From contig JASHOX010000075.1 in the NCBI GenBank assembly GCA_030038415.1, positions 19,400-83,399 on the forward strand: a stretch of DNA of 64,000 nucleotides, in the 5' to 3' direction. Shown in pieces: positions 36,256-45,800 of the stretch. Source of the stretch: Xanthobacteraceae bacterium (GTDB taxonomy: Bacteria; Pseudomonadota; Alphaproteobacteria; Rhizobiales; Xanthobacteraceae). The translations under genes and the position numbers were made by a program. The notes beneath the pieces were generated by a model. It ran no database searches. It saw only the letters and a program-made list of their open reading frames with translations, and was not told where the DNA came from. The stretch's first letter is position 1; every line of letters begins with the position of its first letter.

Positions 36256-38621
36256 TGTCGGACGCGCGCTTCGTCAATCAGAAAGCGGTCGGTTCGCCGG
36301 TGCTTCCCGACGAAGCGATCCCGCTGGTCGAAGGCGATGGTCGCTTCCTTAACGACATCCGTTTGCCCGGCATGTATCACGTGGCTTTCCTGCGCAGCCA
36401 GCACGCCCATGCGCTCATCCGCTCGGTCGACACGGCGAAAGCGCGTGAGTTGACTGGCGTGGTGATGGTGCTGACCGGCAAGGAGCTGTTGGGCAAAGTC
36501 GAGCCGTTCCGCAGCATGCCCAACCGCTTCTCCGGTGGCGAGTCGGTGCAACATTGGCTCGCTTTCGACAAGGTCCGATTCTGCGGCGAAGCCGTTTGCG
36601 CCGTGGTGGCAGAGGATCGCGCGACCGCGGAAGATGCGGCCGAGCTGATCGAGGTCGACTACGAACCGTTGCCGGTGGTGACCGATCCCCGGCTCGGCGG
36701 GCAAGACGGCGCGGCGCTGGTCCACGACACCTGCCCGAACAACTACCTGATCAAGCGCGAATACGAACGCGGCAATGTCGATGAGGCATTTCGCAATGCC
36801 CATCTCGTGGTCAAGCGCAAGTTCAAGATCGGCCGTAAGCAGGCGCTGTGCCTGGAAAGCCGCGGCTGCGTCGCCGGCTATCGGGAAAGCACGTTCGGGC
36901 TGACGATGTGGATCAGCCACCAACTGCCCTATGTCGTGCGTCATTACCTCGCCAATCATCTGCATCTCCCGGAGAACGACATTCGCGTCGTCGTCCCGCA
37001 CACCGGAGGCGGCTTCGGCCAAAAGGCTTCGATCTATCCGGAGGAGTTCGTTTGCGCCTATCTTGCGCTAAACCTGCGGCGAGCGGTGAAATGGGTCGAG
37101 GACCGGCTCGAAAACATGGTCGCCTCCACGCATGCCCGCGATCAGTCGATCGAGGTAGCGGTAGCGGTGGACCGCGACGGCCGCATCTTGGCGCTGAGCT
37201 CCGACGTCTGCGTCGACGTCGGCGCCTATTCGACCTATCTTTGGTCGGCAGGCATGGAGCCGTTGCAGACCGCGGGTCTGATGCCGGGGCCCTATAAGGT
37301 CCCGGCAATGCGCTATCGGACATGCGGCGTCGCCACCAACAAGACGCCGGTCGGTCCCTACCGCGCCGTCGGCCGTCCCTCGGCGTCGGCGTCGCTCGAA
37401 CTGCTATTGGACGAAGTCGCGCGGCGCCTTGACCTTGACCCCGTGGAGCTGCGGGCGCGCAACTTGATTCCGATCGAGGCGATGCCCTATCGCAACGCCA
37501 ACAACCTTGTGCACGACAACGTCAACTACCTGCCCTGCCTGAAACTCGCCGCTACGAAGGCGCAGTATGACCGGCTGCGCGCCGAGCAGCGCGAACGCGG
37601 CGCGAACGGCAAATTGCGCGGCATCGGCATCGCCTGCTATGCGGAATTGACCGGACTCGGCACCAGCACGGCGGTCGGTCCGGGGACGCTGCTGCAGCCT
37701 GGACGTGATGCGGTGACGCTGCGCTTAGAGACAACAGGCGTTCTCTCCATCGCTGCGGCGCTACCGTCCCAGGGTCAGCGCATCATGACCGCGATGCGCC
37801 AAGTGGCCTGCGACGAGCTTGGCATCGCGCTCGACGACATCACCTGCGTGAATAACGACACCGCCATGGCGCCTTATGGTTTCGGCACCTTCGCGTCGCG
37901 AACGGCGGTGTTTGGCAGCGGCGCCGTCATACAAGCCGCCAAGGAGCTGCGCCGGCGAATGCTCGCTTTGGGTGCACACCTTCTGAACGTGCCGGTCGGC
38001 GAGCTCACCATTGTCAACAGCGTGCTTCAAACCATCGACCGAGCTAAGACGCTGCCGATCCGCGAAATGGCGGAGAAAAGCTATTTTTCCGCCAAAAACA
38101 TTCCGCCCGAGCTCAATCCGGGTTTCGAGGTCACGTCGTTCTACGATCCTAAATTCGGCAGCTTTGCCGGCGGTACCCACATCGCAGTGGTCGACGTCGA
38201 TGCGCACACCGGCGAGGTCAGTATCGTGCGCTACGTCGCAGCCGAAGACGTCGGCACCATCATCAATCCCGCCGTGGTTGAAGGCCAGATCATCGGCGGC
38301 ATCGCGCAAGGCATCGGCGAGGCGCTGCTGGAGGAACTCGTTTATGACGAGACCGGCCAACCGCGCACCGTGACGCTGGCTGACTATCTGGTGCCGTCGG
38401 CACTGGAGGTTCCGCGCATCGAGCTGCATCATGCCAACACGTCGTCGGCGGCGCTGGGCGGCTTCAAGGGCTGCGGCGAGGGCTCGATCATCGGCGCGCT
38501 TGGTGCCGTGGCCTGCGCGGTGGCGGACGCACTCAGTCGCCGCGGCGGCGACATTCACGACTTCCCGGCAACGCCTGAGCGTGTGCTCAAGGGTTTGGGC
38601 GTGCTGCCGAGTGACGCGTGA
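36255..38621 (+). CDS. Molybdopterin-binding large subunit (xanthine dehydrogenase family, CoxL-like but not CO dehydrogenase)
   Basis: 788 residues from the ATG at 36255. Mo-co binding motifs include 'GGGFGQKASIYPEE', 'GPYRAVGRPSASASLE' and the catalytic Glu in 'GFKGCGEGSIIGALGAV' near the C-terminus. True form-I CO dehydrogenase has AYxCSFR in the active-site loop and form II AYRGAGR; here the loop reads PYRAVGR. The enzyme is therefore probably an aerobic hydroxylase of an aldehyde or N-heterocycle. No coxD/E/F-like maturation genes are nearby. The downstream TPR gene starts within its stop codon. Confidence 0.9.
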   Translation: MSDARFVNQKAVGSPVLPDEAIPLVEGDGRFLNDIRLPGMYHVAFLRSQHAHALIRSVDTAKARELTGVVMVLTGKELLGKVEPFRSMPNRFSGGESVQHWLAFDKVRFCGEAVCAVVAEDRATAEDAAELIEVDYEPLPVVTDPRLGGQDGAALVHDTCPNNYLIKREYERGNVDEAFRNAHLVVKRKFKIGRKQALCLESRGCVAGYRESTFGLTMWISHQLPYVVRHYLANHLHLPENDIRVVVPHTGGGFGQKASIYPEEFVCAYLALNLRRAVKWVEDRLENMVASTHARDQSIEVAVAVDRDGRILALSSDVCVDVGAYSTYLWSAGMEPLQTAGLMPGPYKVPAMRYRTCGVATNKTPVGPYRAVGRPSASASLELLLDEVARRLDLDPVELRARNLIPIEAMPYRNANNLVHDNVNYLPCLKLAATKAQYDRLRAEQRERGANGKLRGIGIACYAELTGLGTSTAVGPGTLLQPGRDAVTLRLETTGVLSIAAALPSQGQRIMTAMRQVACDELGIALDDITCVNNDTAMAPYGFGTFASRTAVFGSGAVIQAAKELRRRMLALGAHLLNVPVGELTIVNSVLQTIDRAKTLPIREMAEKSYFSAKNIPPELNPGFEVTSFYDPKFGSFAGGTHIAVVDVDAHTGEVSIVRYVAAEDVGTIINPAVVEGQIIGGIAQGIGEALLEELVYDETGQPRTVTLADYLVPSALEVPRIELHHANTSSAALGGFKGCGEGSIIGALGAVACAVADALSRRGGDIHDFPATPERVLKGLGVLPSDA

Positions 38622-40030
38622 GCGGATCGGAACGAACACGCATGTACGCGGACTGCCGGGGACTGACGTTGACGACGGCGAGCGAAGGTGCCGCGATTCA
38701 CCTCGATCAAGCCGTCACCGATTACCTCGACTACCGCACGACCGCCTTCGGCCATGTTCGTTCGGCGCTGGAACAAGATCCCGGTTTCGTGCTGGCGCTG
38801 TGCTTTCGCGGCTATTTCCTGTTGATGCTGGAAAACAAGGCAATTCTGCCGAAAGTCCGGCAGACGCTCGACGAAATCCGCCCTAACCTCGCCGCGGCAA
38901 CGTCGCGCGAGCGCCGGCACGTTCGCGCGCTCGAGGCCTGGGCGGCGGGCGACATCATGCTGGCCTGCGCGCATTGGGAGGAAATACTCGCGGAATGCCC
39001 GCTCGATCTCATGGCGCTGAAGCTCCATCATACCATGAGCTTTTATGCCGGTCGCAGCCAAGTCATGCGCGCGGTCATCGCCAGCGTGCTGGGCGAATGG
39101 GATGACAAGGCGCCGGGCTACGGCTGCGTGCAGGGCATGTACGCCTATGCGCTTGAAGAATGCGGCGCCTATGCCGACGCCGAGCGCTGGGGACGCCAGG
39201 CCGTCGAGAAAAATCCGGGCGATCTTTGGGCCATCCATTCCGTCGCCCACGTTCTGGAGATGGAAGGCCGCTCGGCCGAGGGCGTCAAATGGCTCAGTTA
39301 CACCCCTCAGCAATGGGCCGATAAGAACCCGTTCAAGGCCCATGTCTGGTGGCACGCCGCGCTATTCTTCCTCGCGCAGGGCGACTACGACCGCGCGCTC
39401 GACCTCTACGATCACGCGCTGTGCTCGGTGAATTCCGAGACCTATGTCGACGTGTCCAATCAGGCGGCACTGCTCAAGCGACTGCAGCTTGCCGGCGTGG
39501 ATATCGGCGATCGCTGGAAGGCGTTGGCTGAACACTCGCAACTGCGCATCCACGATCACATGCTGCCGTTTCGCGACGCACACTTCTGCCTCGCGCTGGC
39601 GGCGCACGGCGATTTCGACGTTGCCCGGAGCCATATCAAGTCGATGGCCGATTTCGCTGCCCAAAGCGAAGGCTGGCGGGCGGAGGCAACCAACAACGTT
39701 TTGATCCCGCTGTGCGAAGGCATTGTCGCCTACGAACAGGGTCATTACGACAAAGCCTGCAACCTGTTATGGACGGTGCGCAACGAAATTGTTTCGATCG
39801 GCGGCAGCCACGCGCAGCGCGACCTGTTCGCACAAATCATCTGCGATGCCGCGATGCGGGCGTGTAACCTGCCGGCGGCCCGGAGCCTCCTTTCTGAGCG
39901 TGTGCTCAGTCGGAGCACCAAAAAGGCAAACTGGCGCAGTTATGCCGAAGTCCTGACCGCGCTGGGCGAGACCGAACGCGCCGACGCGGCGCGCCAGCGC
40001 GCCGAGGCGGCGCCTGAAGTCGGCGCTTGA
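38618..40030 (+). CDS. TTC38-like tetratricopeptide repeat protein
   Basis: 470 residues from a GTG at 38618 that overlaps the large-subunit stop (GTGA); an ATG at 38642 is an alternative. The whole chain is alpha-helical with TPR-type helix pairs ('AALFFLAQGDYDRALDLYDHAL', 'CEGIVAYEQGHYDKACNLL'). The pattern 'GYGCVQGMYAYALEECGAYADAERWGRQAVEKNPGDLWAIHSVAHV' is the hallmark of the TTC38 family, found in bacteria and animals. Function is unknown. Translational coupling to a molybdenum hydroxylase suggests an assembly or scaffold role for that enzyme. Confidence 0.8.
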   Translation: MSGSERTRMYADCRGLTLTTASEGAAIHLDQAVTDYLDYRTTAFGHVRSALEQDPGFVLALCFRGYFLLMLENKAILPKVRQTLDEIRPNLAAATSRERRHVRALEAWAAGDIMLACAHWEEILAECPLDLMALKLHHTMSFYAGRSQVMRAVIASVLGEWDDKAPGYGCVQGMYAYALEECGAYADAERWGRQAVEKNPGDLWAIHSVAHVLEMEGRSAEGVKWLSYTPQQWADKNPFKAHVWWHAALFFLAQGDYDRALDLYDHALCSVNSETYVDVSNQAALLKRLQLAGVDIGDRWKALAEHSQLRIHDHMLPFRDAHFCLALAAHGDFDVARSHIKSMADFAAQSEGWRAEATNNVLIPLCEGIVAYEQGHYDKACNLLWTVRNEIVSIGGSHAQRDLFAQIICDAAMRACNLPAARSLLSERVLSRSTKKANWRSYAEVLTALGETERADAARQRAEAAPEVGA

Positions 40031-40052
40031 AAGGTCGAGCGTAAAACGGCCC

Positions 40053-41624
40053 CTAGGCGGCTCCGACGCGCAGGGATACGGTTTCGGATTCGCCACGCGT
40101 ATCCTGATCCAGCGTTTTCAACTGACGCCGCATGATCTTGCCGGACGATGTTGTTGGCAGGGCGGGAACGAACTGCACCTCGCGCGGCATTTTGTAAGCC
40201 GCAAGATGTTGCCGGCAATGATCGAGAATGCCTTTGGCATCCGCAGTCACGCCCGGCTTGAGCACGATATAGGCCTTGGCAATCTCGCCCTTGGTCGCAT
40301 CAGGCTTGGCGCCGACGCCAACCATGGCGACCGACGGATGCCCGGCAATGACGCGCTCGATCTCCGCCGGATAAATATTGTAGCCGGCGGTCAGGATCAT
40401 GTCTTTCTTGCGATCGACGATGTAGAAATAACCGTCGGCATCCATTTTGCAGAGATCGCCGGAATGCAGCCAGCCGTCCGGCTCGATGGTTTCTTTGGTC
40501 GCCGCTTCGTTGCCGTAATAGCCGAGCATGTTGAGCGGACCCTTGACCATTAGTTCGCCGACCTCGCCATTCGGCAACGTATTCGACGCATCCAACGGGT
40601 CGGCGATGCGGCCTTGCATGAAGGGCATCATGATGCCGACCGAGCCCAATCGGTTTTCGCAATAGGAATGCTGCATGATGCCGGGACCGGCCAGTTCCGT
40701 CATGCCCCACAGTTCCAGAATAGGCGCGCCGCTGCGTTCCTGCCATTCCACCGATTTGGCCGCCGGCATGGTTTGACCGCCGACCACGGCGACGCGCAGC
40801 GACGACAAGTCGAATTTCTCGAAGTCGGAATGCGCCAGCATATAGAGATACATTGTCGGCACACCGTCCATGATGCTGACCCGGTGACGCTCGATCGATT
40901 GCAGCGCCCGCAAGGCATCGAACTTTTCCAGCAAAACGAAGGTCAGCCCGAGAAGAAAACTCAAATTCATCACCACGGTGCCGTAGACATGCGGCAGCGG
41001 CAACCCGGTGAACTGCACGTCGCGCTCAGTGCGCACGTTCATGGCCGCAGTCATTGCCGCGTTGAGTACCACGCTGCGGTGGTCGAGCATCGCGCCTTTG
41101 GGAAATCCGGTGGTGCCGGAAGTGTAGCAGATCGTGGACAACTCCTTGGGCAGGTTGCCCGGCGGCTCGATCGATTGGGCTTGCCCTGACAGCAGATCGT
41201 CGAAAGAAATCGTTCCAGCGGTTGCCGCGCCGCCAAGCACGACGATTTCCTTTAAATTGCCGTCGTTCTTGAGAGACTGCGCGGGGCCGGCGCGCTCGGC
41301 CGTCGTAATCAGCACCTTCGCGCTGCAATCCCTGACGACATAGGCCAATTCTTCGGCCGTCAGCATCGCGTTGACCGGATTAAGGACGGCGCCGGCCTTG
41401 GCAATGCCGATATAACTTATCACCCATTCCACGCTGTTCGGCGCGAACAACGTAACCCGATCGCCTTTGTTGATGCCGAGTGCCTTTAACCCATTGGCCG
41501 CCTGATTGGTCAGACGCTCAAGCTCGCTGTAGGTGAGTGTCCGCCCGCCAAAGATCAGCGCAATCTTGTCGGGCAGACGCTTGGCGGTCCCCGGCAAGAT
41601 CTGGTCGATAGTCATATTCAACAT
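40053..41624 (-). CDS. Acyl-CoA synthetase (fatty-acid/aryl-CoA ligase, AMP-binding)
   Basis: 523 residues. P-loop motif 'CYTSGTTGFPKGAML' (about 169-183), 'LWGMTELAG', 'WLHSGDLCKMDADGYFYIVDRKKDMI' and C-terminal 'TTSSGKIMRR' with the catalytic lysine. It activates a carboxylic acid to its CoA thioester through an acyl-adenylate. It is tail-to-tail with the TPR gene and 88 bp downstream of lodB-like on the same strand. The substrate class is not readable from sequence. Confidence 0.9.
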   Translation of the reverse strand: MLNMTIDQILPGTAKRLPDKIALIFGGRTLTYSELERLTNQAANGLKALGINKGDRVTLFAPNSVEWVISYIGIAKAGAVLNPVNAMLTAEELAYVVRDCSAKVLITTAERAGPAQSLKNDGNLKEIVVLGGAATAGTISFDDLLSGQAQSIEPPGNLPKELSTICYTSGTTGFPKGAMLDHRSVVLNAAMTAAMNVRTERDVQFTGLPLPHVYGTVVMNLSFLLGLTFVLLEKFDALRALQSIERHRVSIMDGVPTMYLYMLAHSDFEKFDLSSLRVAVVGGQTMPAAKSVEWQERSGAPILELWGMTELAGPGIMQHSYCENRLGSVGIMMPFMQGRIADPLDASNTLPNGEVGELMVKGPLNMLGYYGNEAATKETIEPDGWLHSGDLCKMDADGYFYIVDRKKDMILTAGYNIYPAEIERVIAGHPSVAMVGVGAKPDATKGEIAKAYIVLKPGVTADAKGILDHCRQHLAAYKMPREVQFVPALPTTSSGKIMRRQLKTLDQDTRGESETVSLRVGAA

Positions 41625-41712
41625 GGCCGCGAATTCCTCCCGATACAGAGATTATTGTCGGCTTTTTGAGCACAACACTATCATCTGCATTTGGAGGCTT
41701 AAAGCGGCCTCG

Positions 41713-42867
41713 TTAGATCGATCTGCCGGTGGCAAGAGCGTTAGTCATCGACGGAAAATCATTGCAACGGCGTTGCCAGAAAGAGCGCTCTACCCAGCGT
41801 TGTTCGGCGCGGTAGTATGTCTGCCGTTCGGCCAGATACGCGGCGTATCTGGCATCGAGATCGTCTTGAAATTTTTCTAGAGCGCAAGAGTCCGACGAAT
41901 GCGCTGCAACCAGTGCAACGGCCGCGTTATTGCCGCCGATAATTGCGGTGATGATGCCTTGTGAGGAGAGCGGGTCGAACGATTGCGCGGCATCGCCAGC
42001 CGCGATCCATCGCTCACCATAGGCTCGAACTAATCGCGCACTGACCGCGTTGACGTGGAAAGGGCCAGCAACGACGCGGTAATGCGGGTCTTTGGCTCCC
42101 GCATTCAGATGAAAAGCGTTGGCGACGTATTCCTCGAAATTTGCCGCCAATCGCAGGCGCGCATCGCACAGATCGCCGTCGGTGAAATAGGCCAGCACCC
42201 GGTGCCGGTTCGGTATTCGCGCGCTATAGAACCAGCCGTCCGGCGCCGATTCCAGGTAAATGCGCTGATCCAGGTCCGCCTGAGCGCTCGACTCTTCGGC
42301 AACGCACCAGACTGCAATAAGCTTGTCGTGAATCCGCCGTCGCGCGCCGGCGTCGATTGCCAACCGCGCCATTCTCCCCGTACAGTCCACAACATAACTT
42401 GAGATCGCGCGAATCTGCGGGCCTGCACTGTCGATCCGGAATTCCCATCCGCCGGGTGCCGGTTCGGTTTCGATCCTGCTGCAGTGCTCGATCATGACCG
42501 CACCGCTTTTAACGGCGCCAGCAATCAATTGCCGCTCAAACAGCGCGCGATCGAGGTGCCATCCGCCGCCGAAGGGGCTCAAAATCGCCTCGCGCGACTG
42601 GACCTGATCCGAACCCCACCGCACCATGGTGCCGGCACCCGGCAAATGCAGGCCGGCACTGAAACAATCGAGGCCCAGCCCGTCGAGCAACAGCCGCGTC
42701 TCCGCAGGGACGGTTTCGCCGATGACGAAGGCCGAGTGCGGCCGGTCGCGTACGAAGAGTGCGACGCGGGCGCCGGCACGAGCCAAGACATGGGCCGTTA
42801 CCGCACCGGCCGGTCCCCCGCCAACGACGCAAACGTCGAAGCGGATCTTACCGCTGCGCCCGGCCAT
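41713..42867 (-). CDS. LodB-like FAD flavoprotein, CTQ maturation factor
   Basis: 384 residues. N-terminal dinucleotide fold 'FDVCVVGGGPAGAVTAHVLARAG', second FAD motif 'RWIAAGDAAQSFDPLSSQGI' as in LodB and tryptophan-halogenase-related flavoproteins. The halogenase WxWxIP motif is not seen. LodB proteins are needed to make the cysteine-tryptophylquinone cofactor of LodA/GoxA oxidases. It starts five bases after the stop of the LodA-like gene, so the two are one operon. The assignment leans on this context. Confidence 0.8.
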   Translation of the reverse strand: MAGRSGKIRFDVCVVGGGPAGAVTAHVLARAGARVALFVRDRPHSAFVIGETVPAETRLLLDGLGLDCFSAGLHLPGAGTMVRWGSDQVQSREAILSPFGGGWHLDRALFERQLIAGAVKSGAVMIEHCSRIETEPAPGGWEFRIDSAGPQIRAISSYVVDCTGRMARLAIDAGARRRIHDKLIAVWCVAEESSAQADLDQRIYLESAPDGWFYSARIPNRHRVLAYFTDGDLCDARLRLAANFEEYVANAFHLNAGAKDPHYRVVAGPFHVNAVSARLVRAYGERWIAAGDAAQSFDPLSSQGIITAIIGGNNAAVALVAAHSSDSCALEKFQDDLDARYAAYLAERQTYYRAEQRWVERSFWQRRCNDFPSMTNALATGRSI

Positions 42868-42872
42868 CGCCT

Positions 42873-45800
42873 TCAGTGGACATACCCGATGCCGAATTCC
42901 TGCACCAAAGTGCGAACCCGGCGACGAGGCGCCAGCGGCTCGGAGCGAATTCTCGAAACCGGTGCCGGCTCCTCAGGAATCGGACAGCCGGCATTGATCC
43001 AGCGCACGATCACCAGACGCCCCACTTGGTTGCCGAGCACCGGAAAACGCGTGTCCAAGGCCTGGGCCATGCGATTGCTGCCGGCGGCGAAATCGCGCAC
43101 CAGCGGGCTGTTCTCGGCGTCCCACGGCACGACCCAGGGGTTATCGGGCTTGCCGAGCGCGCGCATGAATTCGACGAGATCGCCGGCAAACCACTCATGC
43201 AACGGCTTGCCCTCGAGCTTGTAGCGGAGATGCCCCGCCGTTCCCACTACCGAACTGCGCAGTTCCCGCAATAACAACAGCATCGACTGCGCCTTGGTCT
43301 GGTACTGCTTAACGACCGGCGTATCTCCGGTCCGGCCCAGCCATAGGATCCAGGCGCGCCACAGAGCAACGTCGTCGGCGTCGAAGACTTCGTACATCGG
43401 CCCATCGAACGTCGTCAGATAATTCAACAGCCGGCTGGCCTCCGGATTGCCGGGAACGACAAAAGCCGAATGGGCGAGCTCGTCGACGAAACCGTCCGGA
43501 TCGTCGAACCAGTCGTTGATCCGGTTGACGCCCATCTTTCGATTGGCGTGGTTGAGAGCCCCGTAATGCTGCTTACGCGCCATCGGGCTTTTGATTTTAT
43601 CCGTCATCGTCGGTGGACGGCGATGAGCGAGCACGTCATCGATGCCGAGATAATTCATGCCGGCAGTCGCGAAGGCGACGAAGCCGGTCCAGATGCGCTT
43701 CCACTCCCGTTGCATCGCTTCGTTTCCGCTCTCCTTCAAGACGTTGTCGAGATAAACATTGACGGCGTTGCGCGCCTTGGCGCCGTGGCCATCGACAGCG
43801 TTGTCAATGCCGACATGCATGCGCCAGAATTGGGAATCGATGCCGTGATAATCGAGCTTCTTGATCGTCTGGGCGAGTTCGAGTACCTCCCATTCAAGGA
43901 ACAGCGTCATGCCGATGATCTCGGGAAAATATCGATCGGAATTCTGCGATATCGCCATCTGGAAGACCGGACTGGCGAAATCGCCGTCATTGAATTTCGG
44001 ATGGTCCGCGTACGCTCGCGACGCCACCTCGGGCAGCGTGATGTTGAGACCGCGAAGGAACGTCGTGAACAGATTGCCGTGGTGAAGCGCCGGGTTGCCG
44101 TTGCCGAATTCGTCGCTCCACACGTCGAACAGAAATCCGCGCACGTCGTCGAGCGTTCCGGTATTGGCAATGAAGCGCAGCCAGGCACCATCATTCTGAT
44201 TATATGGACCGGAATGGACCCGATCCTTGACGATGTCGGCACGCGCCTCGTCGAGCTCCCACGGCTTCATGTGCGCCGCCTGATCGCGGTAGAAGTCGTA
44301 AATCTCCTCCAATTTCGCTTCGAAGGTGGTCTTGTCGTAGTCGAAGTACTTCTCAAGGATTACGGCGCCAGAGTCGGTATAGGTTTGGTGCTCGATCGCG
44401 TGACGCGCCACGCCGAGAAATTGATCGACGATCTTGCAGCTGAACTCGTACATCTCCGGAAACTGATCGATATTGCACAGCATGTAGTAGAAATCGCGAT
44501 ACTGCAGGCCCTCCAACGCGTTGCGCTCGGTTTCGACATAGGCCGCCGAAGGCTTGGCGTCGGGCTGATCGGGTGACTCGAACATGCGCCGAACGACAAA
44601 GCCCAAATCCGACCAGTGCTTCACCATGCCGTTGTCGCCGCTGCAGTCGGACCAGTCGAGATAAACGATATCGCCGGAGCACTGACCAAGCTCGATCATT
44701 CGCAAGTTATGATAATGGCTGCTGTTGACATCGAAATCCTCCCGGACCAGGCTTTCGTAATCGCCGACGCCGCTGGTAAAGCCGCCGACCGAGTTCGAAA
44801 GCTGCGTGATGCGCTGATGATATTGAGCCGCGGTTTCTCCGGAGACTGAGATTGCTTCGAGGATGGCTCGGCAGTAATCCGTACAGCGATTCTTTATGTA
44901 CTCGACGTAATCGGCGTCGGCGCGACGCGAAGGCAGCGCGTCGGCCCGCTGCTCATGGGCTGCGGCCGCGCGTCGCCGTCTGCTCGCGTTTTTGGGCGCG
45001 GTCTTGCGCGGATGCTCCGCTTGGCTCTCACTGCGCTGGAATTCGGCCGGTGACGGAACGACAAAATGAAAGTATCGGCCGCTGAAGCGGTCGAATTGCT
45101 CCTGGACGAGAAATTGAATGCGCTCGAGACTGGGTAGCCGCTCGGCGGGCGTCTGCTCTCGCGGCTGCACATTGTCCACAAGCTCGGAAAAAACCGTTCT
45201 GAGGTTGTCGCATAGCGTATCGATATAGTCGACCTGAGCGCCGTCGGGCTGCTCAGGCGGCGGGAACAGGAACGCTTCGATGCTCGCCGTATCGGGTCGC
45301 CGGAATTCGACGCCCCGCGCCCATGGTTGCCGCACCAGCATGAGCCGGCTCAAAACGCCGTGCGTGCCCTCATAGGGAAACGACTTCAAAAGCTCCTCGG
45401 CCGACCGGTCGGTGATAACGCTATCCGGGCGTTGCGCCGGCCACCAATGCGTATTGCATTCGAAAAAGTCGGCCTGCCAAGGCACCGCCATGAATTTGGT
45501 GATATCGCCCGCCTGGAGGTGATCGGCCGGCCGATAGGCCTCAGAATAGGCAAGTGGCGAATGCGAAATCGCCGTCATTTCAATTCCGGGATAGAACGGG
45601 TCGCCGGTGCAGGCATCGAGTGCGGCGCGCGTCAAAATCCCGGGCTGATGCGCCGGATCGGTTCGAACGGTGGTGTGGCGCGCGCCTGGCCGGAAGCGAT
45701 GCTGCGCCCAGGCCTCCAGCCGCTTATATTGAAGCGCGGTAACCGTCAGCCACGTTGTCGGATCACCCGTTGTCGCGTCGCCTTCGTTTCCCGACAGCGC

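Noticed and set aside
36255..38621. CO dehydrogenase CoxL
   Set aside because: The active-site loop is PYRAVGR, neither AYxCSFR (form I) nor AYRGAGR (form II), and cox accessory genes are missing.
36180..38639. Two long minus-strand frames opposite the CoxL-like gene
   Set aside because: Both mirror the molybdenum hydroxylase reading frame and lack RBS or domain evidence.
41713..42867. Tryptophan halogenase
   Set aside because: The flavoprotein fold is similar, but the WxWxIP halogenase motif is absent and the LodA-like neighbour favours a LodB role.
43470..44576. Long plus-strand frame (368 codons) opposite the LodA/HDO gene
   Set aside because: It is the antisense shadow of a gene with clear motifs on the minus strand; GC-rich third positions create such frames.
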